Shown piece after piece: positions 10,703 through 20,332 of a DNA stretch of 64,000 nucleotides (positions are counted from its first letter, which is position 1; each line of letters starts with the position of its first letter). The notes under the pieces were generated by a model. That model saw only the letters and a list, made by a program, of their open reading frames with translations. It was not told where the DNA came from and did no database searches. A program made the position numbers and the translations under genes. The stretch comes from Ascidia mentula (Eukaryota; Chordata; Ascidiacea; Phlebobranchia; Ascidiidae), in NCBI GenBank assembly GCA_947561715.1, contig OX387199.1, positions 8,561,001 to 8,625,000 on the forward strand, given 5' to 3'.

Positions 10703-12296
10703 ATGCCGCGTGTGAATAAACAGATTCTTAGGGTGTCAATCTTTTTATTCTTTGCATTTCTGTTCTGGATAGGAGCAACCAGTGGCTGGACTGTAATTGA
10801 CATTTTGAAGTTCTACGGACAGATCAGCACTAAGAAAAATTCAAATGAAGAAACAAAGCTAAACGTGAAGCAATGTGAAAATATGCTGCACAACTTGACT
10901 GTCGGAGAATGGAAACAAAGAATTGAAGCAAATATCTCTAGTTTCGACAGCACACACCAGATGTATTGGCGAGAGAAAGGGATTTTGAAAAACCTTTGGC
11001 GCGATGATGGAAAATGTGGTTACAAGAAGTAAGTAATGTGTATTGTTGGTTATTAATTATTATGATAATCCATTTCGGATATAAGTTCATTTTAAATATT
11101 ATGAATTGGTGAAAACATGTAATTGTATATTGATGTGTACGAACAACACTACAGTTTGTTTGCTCGCAAAGTTTGCAGGCAAAGGTTCCAGGCAGCAGAT
11201 GGCCAGCAGTTGGAAGTTGGTGCGATAAAAGTGGCGAGAAACCATGTTGTTACAACAACGAAAATGGCATTTGCTCCAAATCGTCGCAAGAAACGTGCGA
11301 TTGTGAGAGGTTGGTTAATTTGGACAAACTAAATTCTTGATTATAACTTGTAACAAAGAAGCGTTTCATTATGCCACAATTGGCAGTTGTGTCGACACAC
11401 GAAAATATGTATACGCTGAGCTGTCCGACTGGCACACAAAAGACAGACGATGTTCATGGACCAAACATGAAGGTCAACAAGCATGTGACGTCATCGAATC
11501 ATCACCCTATCACGACATACGTTTCGTTGGGGATTCACTGATGCGGAACATGTTTGCTGGTTTAATGATGTTGCTCACTGACGACATCCAGCGGGGAGCT
11601 TGGGGTCAGAAAATGACGGAGGAGCAAAAAGTTAAGTGTGTGGCAGAACAATTCTTTTTTTGGGATGACTGCAGGGCTGTCATCAACTCTATAGAGGATT
11701 TGCAGTACAGGGAAAAGCTGTGTGGAGGAAGAAATCTTACATTTACGGCAAAGGTCCATGTTTTCCACAGCTTTTTGGAATCTGAGGCGTTTCATAAACT
11801 CATGCATGAGTTGAAAGGAAAAGAAGGTGAATTTTTTTATTTGCTTACATTTTATATATCTGATGTAACCTTTTAAGGCACACTTGTTCTGGTCGGGGTT
11901 GGAATGCACATGAACATGGACGCCAAAGCTGTCATCACAAGGTACCTCGGACCAGCTGTTCAAATCCGTCAGGATTTCTATAAAGACAAGAACGTGACGA
12001 CGATTTCTATGTGGCCAAAGATATTTTTCATGTCGCCAATGCTTATTGGTTTGCTAAAACCGCCCGATTATTTGCACCTTGGACAAAACGATGTTGCAAC
12101 TTCCAAGTATATCCCGGCTATTAGAGATTACTGCGATCAGTATTTGATACCATTTTTCGACTATCGCCCACTCACTAAGTTGGTGCACAGCTTCGATGGT
12201 TCGCACTTTGGGCTGGGCGTCAATTTAATGAAAAATCAAGTTTTTTTAAATTACATTGCTCAGCAATCACTGAAATCCAAGGCTATAATGCCCTGA
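10703..12296 (+). CDS. PC-esterase/SGNH-type type II membrane protein, copy 2 (four exons)
   Basis: Exons 10703-11028, 11172-11309, 11387-11826 and 11878-12296 have the same lengths and phases as gene 1 and give 440 residues. It keeps the signal anchor, the cysteine-rich block, the GDS nucleophile motif (RFVGDSLMRN), LGQND and the D-x-x-H motif in DGSHFG, so it looks active. All introns have GT-AG ends. Differences from copy 1 are scattered substitutions, for example in the anchor (FLFFAF against LLLCAF) and the last residues (KAIMP against KDDAL). The 378 bp insert lies 250 bp upstream and could alter expression of this copy. The family assignment is as for copy 1; the substrate is unknown. 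Confidence 0.8.
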
Positions 12297-13257
12297 TTGT
12301 GAAATAAAGTATGAAGCGTATATTCGAAGTTTAATTCATTTCTGTTCCTGAACCTTGACATAAAATTGTAACAAAGGGTATTTCTTTTTGATAAAACGTT
12401 TTGAGCTCGACATGGTTATTCTTTTTTGAAACTTGTTCTTGTCAAGTTTTGCTTTTTTCGCTTTGGCCGCTGTCCTTGGTCTATCATTCCCTGACATAGA
12501 TATTTTGAAATAAAAAATAATTCAAATTTGAAATGATCATGACTTTCACCAATTCTTGGCGAAAAAAATTAATATGAAACGGCCACAGGTTTTTATAAAA
12601 AAGTTATCAAATTTACATTTAAACAGTTGGGAACGTAATCGAGTGAAAGCTAGATAATTGAAGAGTGACGTAATAGATGACGTTATACTCGTGCAGGAAC
12701 TGCTGCGAATTTTCTACTTTGGTTGTCGTAGAACCGAAAAACTTATATTTTTGTTGATACACTTTTAATTTTGCGCATGGTTAACATGACCGTGTCACAT
12801 GCACTTTAATCTTTTTAGTTTGAAAGCAAGTTCTGTCTTGATCTTAAAACAAGTCCCTTTTCGCTCAATTAACGCAGAGCTGCTTTGCTCCTGACAATTG
12901 TGTTTTACATGTTTACACCAAGGACTTTACATAACTTCATAATTTGCTGGTCTGACAGCAATTAAACTCCCTCACGTTTCTGGCTTATCGTATGCCTTGT
13001 GTTTGTTATCCAGCTTCTTTTGGGAAAAGAAGAAACAAAATCCCCATAAATATGTCACAATGAATTTTGGATAGTAGCTGACATAATAAGATTTTAACGA
13101 GTATACGGGTACAATTTTGAGTTTTGGTTAAGGCGTTTTAGAAATAAAGTAGAAATAAAAATATTTCAAAAGCAACTAGAGACAGAGACAACGCGACACA
13201 CGAAAAGCGACAACTACAACCATCACTCACTGCCGAATTAAACTGACGCCGGTGTGC
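12297..13257. other. Spacer between gene 2 and the large mobile element
   Basis: No gene or named repeat is visible. An AATAAA lies at about 12302, a few bases after the stop codon of gene 2, and is a good poly(A) signal. The right edge holds the left copy of the 8 bp target site of the element. Confidence 0.4.
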
Positions 13258-13265
13258 ATTGTTTG
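13258..13265. repeat. Target site duplication, left copy
   Basis: ATTGTTTG lies directly before the terminal inverted repeat and recurs at 27695-27702. Because the next base on each side is A, an 8 bp or 9 bp (ATTGTTTGA) duplication fits equally; both are typical of Mutator-like elements. Confidence 0.8.
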
Positions 13266-13545
13266 ACCGTCGTCATTTCGGCGAAATAAAAAAAAAATTC
13301 TTCGAAAATTATTTTACGCATGAGTGAATACAGCTCAATTCAAGTTTCTATGAATTCAAAACATGTTTTATTTGTGATTCAGAAATGTAACTAACTAAAA
13401 ATCCGCAAAAAAAACAATACAATCAGAGGAAATAAACAAAAAATTGATAAAATATTAAAAAATTTTACAAATGAAAGCAACATGGACCAGACTATACCAA
13501 TTTTACATACAAAAAGCAACTGTTAATGTAAACCAAAAATCAATC
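13266..13545 (+). repeat. Outer terminal inverted repeat, left
   Basis: About 275 bp matches the reverse complement of 27420-27694, with moderate divergence and small indels. The first 40 bases are almost identical; later landmarks shared by both ends are GTGATTCAGAAATGT, GAAAGCAACATGGAC and AAAGCAACTGTTAATGTAA. It passes into the tandem array at the CACTTTCCGGG segment. Divergence between the two ends suggests that the element is not a very recent arrival, or that only the tips are conserved by function. Confidence 0.8.
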
Positions 13546-16500
13546 ACTTTCCGGGACATAGAATTTCCCATGAATTTGCACAGGGCTTGCCTAGAGCATG
13601 CTGGTGAAGGTGATCTAAGTTAAAATACCAACCGGCTCCACAATTCCCAGCGAAATGGACTCAAACAAAGGTCATTGTGTGTGACGGCATACAGGCTGCT
13701 TGTGAGCGCAATGGCGTCAGAGACATCTTGACAAAAAGCGAAATTCAAACACTTTCCGGGCCATAGGATTTCCTATAATTTTGCACAGGGCTTGGCTAGA
13801 GCATGCAGGTGAAGGTGATATAAGTTAAAATACCAACCGGCTCCACAATTCCCAGCGAAATGGACTCAAACAAAGGTCATTGTGTGTGACGGCATACAGG
13901 CTGCTTGTGAGCGCAATGGCGTCAGAGACATCTTGACATGAAGCGAAATTCAAACACTTTCCGGGCCATAGGATTTCCTATAATTTTGCACAGGGCTTGC
14001 CTAGAGCATACAGGTGAAGGTGATATAAGTTAAAATACCAACCGGCTCCACAATTCCCAGCGAAATAGATTCAATGACAGGTTATTGTGTGTGACGGCAT
14101 ACAGGCTGTTTGTAACCGTAATGGCGTAAGAGACATCTTGACATACAAGCGAAAATTCAAACACTTTCCGGGCCATAGGATTTCCCATAATTTTGCACAG
14201 GGCTTGCCTAGAGCATACAGGTGAAGGTGATATAAGTAAAAATACCAACCGGCTCCACAATTCCCAGCGAAATAGATTCAATGACAGGTTATTGTGTGTG
14301 ACGGCATACAGGCTGTTTGTAACCGTAATGGCGGCAGAGACATCTTGACAAAAAGCGAAAAATCAAACACTTTCCGGGCCATAGGATTTCCTATAATTTT
14401 GCACAGGGCTTGCCTAGAGCATACAGGTGAAGGTGATATAAGTTAAAATACCAACCGGCTCCACAATTCCCAGCGAAATGGACTCAAACAAAGGTCATTT
14501 TGTGTGACGGCATACAGGCTGCTTGTGAGCGCAATGGCGTCAGAGACATCTTGACAAAAAGCGAAATTCAAACACTTTCCGGGCCATAGGATTTCCTATA
14601 ATTTTGCACAGGGCTTGGCTAGAGCATGCAGGTGAAGGTGATATAAGTTAAAATACCAACCGGCTCCACAATTCCCAGCGAAATAGATTCAATGACAGGT
14701 TATTGTGTGTGACGGCATAGAGGCTGTTTGTAACCGTAATGGCGGCAGAGACATCTTCACAAAAATACGAAAATTCAAACACTTTCCGGGCCATAGGATT
14801 TCCTATAATTTTGCACAGGGCTTGCCTAGAGCATACAGGTGAAGGTGATATAAGTTAAAATACCAACCGGCTCCACAATTCCCAGCGAAATGGACTCAAA
14901 CAAAGGTCATTGTGTGTGACGGCATACAGGCTGCTTGTGAGCGCAATGGCGTCAGAGACATCTTGACAAAAAGCGAAATTCAAACACTTTCCGGGCCATA
15001 GGATTTCCTATAATTTTGCACAGGGCTTGGCTAGAGCATGCAGGTGAAGGTGATATAAGTTAAAATACCAACCGGCTCCACAATTCCCAGCGAAATAGAT
15101 TCAATGACAGGTTATTGTGTGTGACGGCATACAGGCTGTTTGTAACCGTAATGGCGGCAGAGACATCTTGACAAAAAGCAAAAATTCAAACACTTTCCGG
15201 GCCATAGGATTTCCTATAATTTTGCACAGGGCTTGCCTAGAGCATACAGGTGAAGGTGATATAAGTTAAAATACCAACCGGCTCCACAATTCCCAGCGAA
15301 ATAGATTCAATGACAGGTTATTGTGTGTGACGGCATACAGGCTGTTTGTAACCGTAATGGCGGCAGAGACATCTTGACAAAAAGCAAAAATTCAAACACT
15401 TTCCGGGCCATAGGATTTCCTATAATTTTGCACAGGGCTTGCCTAGAGCATACAGGTGAAGGTGATATAAGTTAAAATACCAACTGGCTCCACAATTCCC
15501 AGCGAAATAGATTCAATGACAGGTTATTGTGTGTGACGGCATACAGGCTGTTTGTAACCGTAATGGCGTAAGAGACATCTTGACATATAAGCGAAAATTC
15601 AAACACTTTCCGGGCCATAGGATTTCCTATAATTTTGCACAGGGCTTGCCTGGAGCATACAGGTGAAGGTGATATAAGTTAAAATACCAACCGGCTCCAC
15701 AATTCCCAGCGAAATAGTTTCAATGACAGGTTATTGTGTGTGACGGCATACAGGCTGTTTGTAACCGTAATGGCGGCAGAGACATCTTCACATACAAGCG
15801 AAAATTCAAACACTTTCCGGGCCATAGGATTTCCTATAATTTTGCACAGGGCTTGCCTAGAGCATACAGGTGAAGGTGATATAAGTTAAAATACCAACCG
15901 GCTCCACAATTCCCAGCGAAATAGATTCAATGACAGGTTATTGTGTGTGACGGCATACAGGCTGTTTGTAACCGTAATGGCGGCAGAGACATCTTGACAA
16001 AAAGCGAAAAATCAAACACTTTCCGGGCCATAGGATTTCCTATAATTTTGCACAGGGCTTGCCTAGAGCATACAGGTGAAGGTGATATAAGTTAAAATAC
16101 CAACCGGCTCCACAATTCCCAGCGAAATAGATTCAATGACAGGTTATTGTGTGTGACGGCATACAGGCTGTTTGTAACCGTAATGGCGTAAGAGACATCT
16201 TGACATATAAGCGAAAATTCAAACACTTTCCGGGCCATAGGATTTCCTATAATTTTGCACAGGGCTTGCCTGGAGCATACAGGTGAAGGTGATATAAGTT
16301 AAAATACCAACCGGCTCCACAATTCCCAGCGAAATAGTTTCAATGACAGGTTATTGTGTGTGACGGCATACAGGCTGTTTGTAACCGTAATGGCGGCAGA
16401 GACATCTTCACATACAAGCGAAAATTCAAACACTTTCCGGGCCATAGGATTTCCTATAATTTTGCACAGGGCTTGCCTAGAGCATACAGGTGAAGGTGAT

Positions 16501-17390
16501 ATAAGTTAAAATACCAACCGGCTCCACAATTCCCAGCGAAATAGATTCAATGACAGGTTATTGTGTGTGACGGCATACAGGCTGTTTGTAACCGTAATGG
16601 CGGCAGAGACATCTTGACAAAAAGCGAAAAATCAAACACTTTCCGGGCCATAGGATTTCCTATAATTTTGCACAGGGCTTGCCTAGAGCATACAGGTGAA
16701 GGTGATATAAGTTAAAATACCAACCGGCTCCACAATTCCCAGCGAAATAGATTCAATGACAGGTTATTGTGTGTGACGGCATACCAGGCTGTTTGTAACC
16801 GTAATGGCGTAAGAGACATCTTGACATATAAGCGAAAATTCAAACACTTTCCGGGCCATAGGATTTCCTATAATTTTGCACAAGGCTTGCCTAGAGCATA
16901 CAGGTGAAGGTGATATAAGTTAAAATACCAACCGGCTCCACAATTCCCAGCGAAATGGACTCAAACAAAGGTCATTGTGTGTGACGGCATACAGGCTGCT
17001 TGTGAGCGCAATGGCGTCAGAGACATCTTGACATAAAGCGAAATTCAAACACTTTCCGGGCCATAGGATTTCCTATAATTTTGCACAGGGCTTGCCTAGA
17101 GCATGCAGGTGAAGGTGATATAAGTTAAAATACCAACCGGCTCCACAATTCCCAGCGAAATGGACTCAAACAAAGGTCATTGTGTGTGACGGCATAGAGG
17201 CTGCTTGTGAGCGCAATGGCGTAAGAGACATCTTGACAAAAAGCGAAAATTCAAACACTTTCCGGGCCATAGGATTTCCTATAATTTTGCACAGGGCTTG
17301 CCTAGAGCATGCAGGTGAAGGTGATATAAGTTAAAATACCAACCGGCTCCACAATTCCCAGCGAAATGGACTCAAACAAAGGTCATTGTA
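13546..17390 (+). repeat. Left arm: ~206 bp tandem repeat array, about 19 units
   Basis: The repeat TACCAACCGGCTCCACAATT recurs every 205-207 bp from 13627 to 17338. Two unit types mix: one with GGACTCAAACAAAGGTCATT and GCTTGTGAGCGCAATGG, the other with AGATTCAATGACAGGTTATT and GTTTGTAACCGTAATGG. From about 15.5 to 16.85 kb the pattern repeats at about 620 bp, that is three units form a higher-order repeat (landmark ACATCTTGACATATAAGC at 15575, 16195 and 16816). The array faces opposite to the right arm. No coding is supported. Unlike prokaryotic CRISPR there are no spacers. Confidence 0.92.
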
Positions 17391-20332
17391 GAATCATAAA
17401 GAACCATTTCGTTCTCAAAATGTTTAAACCACAAAATCACAAAATGCCCTTCAAAAAGAACTGGAATGAAAACATGCTCACACAAACGTTCGTTATGAAA
17501 CATGCCATGAAGTGCTTTGCGAATGTTTTTGAATTGTTTGCCCTGCAAAATTTCTCCCGCTGTAATAGTTGACACAAACCCAAAGGCGCCAGTCATACGT
17601 AAATTACAATAACGGAGTGTTCTGGAAATATAACAGTCTACAACGTTGTCCGTTAACCAACCAATTGTTAAGTCACTGTGTGTATTCGCCGGGTTTTGAG
17701 TTAAAGCACAATAAGTTTTCCCACGAGGTCTACTGCAAAGGGAACACAAATCTAACCACGAAACTGACTGACGACAGGGCATGACGAGGGCGGTGTCAAA
17801 AATTGAAGTTGGGGTAAAAGGTATATGATGCCAAACGAAATCTGCAATTTTTTTACAGTCAATAAAACTATCATGGAATTTTGGACAGACAGAGAAAAAT
17901 GGCATTGGCGGGGTGCACTTAAGTGTTAACATTGGTTGTGGGGAAAGTGATACTTTGTTTTCAAATTTTACACGTTTACACATAATTTCCGATGAGTAAA
18001 AACTGGTTTTGTTTCTTTTCCTCTTTTTGAACTTTGACTCCACAACCAATGTACGTTTGGCGGTTTTAATATTATTTGCTTTTAAAGGGGATTTGTTCGG
18101 TTGTTCACGAAAGCTCAACATGGAATCTGCAAAAAGTTTTTGTAAAACTTTAATAGAATCATAATATTTGGAGACAAAATCGTCTATACGAGCTATTCTT
18201 TTTCCATTGAATATATTTGTTTTTAAATCACCGAAATGCTCCTCAATTATTCCTTGGGTTTTGTTATTGCGTAAAACTGTTTGGTGTACACAACTTTTCA
18301 TGACGTTACAGTCTGTGGAATAAGTGTAAAACATTTTCGCCTGCTCGTCACTAGTTTTGCCGTCGTGAACATGCCGTGACAAACCCCCAAGCATTATCTT
18401 TGATGTTGCACATATTCTACTTAAAACCACTTCAATTACACGTTCACAAAAACTGGGATTGCAATAAAGATTGTTTTTTATTTTTGTTTCGTTTTGTTTG
18501 TACACATGTGAATTTAAAAATTCATCTAATTTGCGTTTGTATCGACAACAAAATGGAGATTGTTTTTCCTGTAATTTGTCAGTATGTTTATTACAAAAAG
18601 TGTAGTCCGTATCCTCTTTCACGCCATTGTCGTCGTCAGTCATATTGATACTGAATTTACCAGAAATTACCATTGATGTTAGCCGATTAAAATGTGTCTG
18701 AAGTAATGAGGATGATGTTTCGCAGTTAGTCAACACAATAAAACTTTCCACAGCAATGTCCAAGTCTGCAATCGTCTCACAATTAAAAAAAACATTGAGC
18801 CAAAACAAGTAAGTTTTTGACAGTTTGGAACTTTTGCAATGTTTGCTGCACAACGACTTCGCTGCTTTCATTGCATGGCTATAACAATTGTGAACAACAG
18901 TTTTTTTTAGGTCGCCGTAATTTGGAACTCCTGTCGCAATGCGGTAACAACGGTTATAATATTCCAAACGAGATTCTCTACAAAACGCTTTCAAAACTGC
19001 GTTCCACATTGCCATTGAGCCATCAATGATAAGCAGTTTTGGCTGGCGGGACACACTACAGACTTTGATACAATCAAAAAGAAACGTTTCCAAAAAGTGA
19101 CTTATCGAAATTGCGTCATGGTTCGTTGTCACGCAAGTTGCAACTGGAAGCGGTGTGCAACCTTTGCTTGGGTTTCTAATTAACAAAGTATAAACTTGAA
19201 AGTCTTTGTAATTTTCCATCCGGCGCAACACGCTTCCAGTGGCATCAAAATACACAACGTCCACAGCGCAAATTCGGTTAAACGTTTTCAATTGTGCGTT
19301 CGTGTACATCGTTACCAAAGGAGGATGTAAACGAATGCAACGTACAAACTTTATATCATCCTTTTCCATTTCTAAAAGCTTTACGTACAAATTTACAAAC
19401 CATAATCTACTGTGCTTGTTTCCGTGGCTGTTTTCGCTTTTGATGTTATTTAAAACTGATTTCGATGGAAAATAAGTATGGGCGCCTAACCAACGTTCTT
19501 CAGGACAAAGTTTGTCGAATAATTTTCTGTGCTGATTTACGGCAGTTTGATTTTTCAACTCTTGGCGAATTTTGTCCCTCAACAAGCCACTTATGCGTCT
19601 ACTTTTTCTACATCCAGGTTTATGATTACGCTTACCAGATATTTCAACCCGTCCTTCGACCTTGTCTACAAATGACCAAAATGTTACAACAAACTTAACG
19701 CCACACATGCAATCTTCACATCTTTTATGGGCGCAATACAAATTTATCCAACCTTCCTTGTTACAGTTTTTATCCTTAGCAATCGCCTCAAAGTTTAACA
19801 AATAATTGTTTGACACATTCGGGACACAACCGGCATACATCTTTCGAATTTGTTCAACAGCAATATCAACATACAACTCATTACCAAAATGGTGATTAGA
19901 TCTATTTTCGACCATGGATTGCCACTCCTGCAAGGACAACATAAACATGCCACTAACATTAACATTTGCACTGTGATGAAATTTTCGCTGAATTTCCAAA
20001 CTTACTCCACCAAGTTCATTAATTACATCACAAGTTTCTTTGTTAGGAGAATAAACACATGCATTATCGTTTTCGGCTGCAATTTCTCCAAATAACATCG
20101 TCGTAATATCGTCTCCGAAACTGTTGTTATCCAAACCATCAAAACCACTATGGTGGAGTTCAATGTTTTCCTCAGAAGCAACGCATGATGCCTTTTCCTC
20201 TACAGATCTAGAAGCAACCGGTGTACTAGTTTTAACGGGGAACTCAAGGTCAACAGCGAAAGTCTCAAAATCAAAACTACGACAGGTTGTGTCAGCGGAA
20301 GACGCATTCGGAATTTTATCGTTAGGCGAAAG
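17372..20332 (-). CDS. MULE transposase with N-terminal zinc finger and clipped Ulp1-type domain
   Basis: The frame is open for about 986 codons after a TAA at 20333-20335. The first 66 codons have no ATG; the first ATG lies about 12 codons past the TTG at 20134. Counting from 20134: residues 134-175 form a WRKY/FLYWCH-like zinc-binding block (C-x4-C-x2-C-x-C ... HKPGC). The DDE fold shows D in YFDATGSV (~297), D in LIIDGSMAMWNAV (~371), C-x2-H in HNCYSHAMK (~417), and E in GIIEEHFGDLKTN. A lysine/arginine-rich link follows (~690). The end reads WLTDNVVDCYIS, VFIPVLFEGHFVILWF and LYDS, which match Ulp1/SENP with His and Asp. The frame then enters the ~206 bp array after YDS, and the Gln and Cys of Ulp1 are absent. 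It probably binds the ends and catalyses transposition in the nucleus. Confidence 0.85.
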   Translation of the reverse strand, partial: LSPNDKIPNASSADTTCRSFDFETFAVDLEFPVKTSTPVASRSVEEKASCVASEENIELHHSGFDGLDNNSFGDDITTMLFGEIAAENDNACVYSPNKETCDVINELGGVSLEIQRKFHHSANVNVSGMFMLSLQEWQSMVENRSNHHFGNELYVDIAVEQIRKMYAGCVPNVSNNYLLNFEAIAKDKNCNKEGWINLYCAHKRCEDCMCGVKFVVTFWSFVDKVEGRVEISGKRNHKPGCRKSRRISGLLRDKIRQELKNQTAVNQHRKLFDKLCPEERWLGAHTYFPSKSVLNNIKSENSHGNKHSRLWFVNLYVKLLEMEKDDIKFVRCIRLHPPLVTMYTNAQLKTFNRICAVDVVYFDATGSVLRRMENYKDFQVYTLLIRNPSKGCTPLPVATCVTTNHDAISISHFLETFLFDCIKVCSVSRQPKLLIIDGSMAMWNAVLKAFCRESRLEYYNRCYRIATGVPNYGDLKKTVVHNCYSHAMKAAKSLCSKHCKSSKLSKTYLFWLNVFFNCETIADLDIAVESFIVLTNCETSSSLLQTHFNRLTSMVISGKFSINMTDDDNGVKEDTDYTFCNKHTDKLQEKQSPFCCRYKRKLDEFLNSHVYKQNETKIKNNLYCNPSFCERVIEVVLSRICATSKIMLGGLSRHVHDGKTSDEQAKMFYTYSTDCNVMKSCVHQTVLRNNKTQGIIEEHFGDLKTNIFNGKRIARIDDFVSKYYDSIKVLQKLFADSMLSFREQPNKSPLKANNIKTAKRTLVVESKFKKRKRNKTSFYSSEIMCKRVKFENKVSLSPQPMLTLKCTPPMPFFSVCPKFHDSFIDCKKIADFVWHHIPFTPTSIFDTALVMPCRQSVSWLDLCSLCSRPRGKTYCALTQNPANTHSDLTIGWLTDNVVDCYISRTLRYCNLRMTGAFGFVSTITAGEILQGKQFKNIRKALHGMFHNERLCEHVFIPVLFEGHFVILWFKHFENEMVLYDSTMTFV

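Larger units (their letters stand above)
9195..12296 (+). repeat. Tandem segmental duplication, copy 2
   Basis: This is the partner of 4265-7570. It carries the second solo LTR and the second esterase-like gene in the same order and orientation. It differs by a private insert at 10063-10440 and by lacking the stretch that matches 4800-5110. Exons are nearly identical with those of copy 1, so the duplication is fairly young or the genes convert each other. Confidence 0.8.

Noticed and set aside
14030-14281. Small - strand frame in the left array
   Set aside because: It repeats with the satellite unit and has no start, motif or partner; it is a shadow of the repeat.
13546-17390. CRISPR-like array
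   Set aside because: The units are contiguous ~206 bp repeats without unique spacers, in animal DNA, and occur in inverted form in the right arm.
17372-19700. Several + strand frames opposite the transposase
   Set aside because: They overlap the transposase antisense, are short and show no domain.
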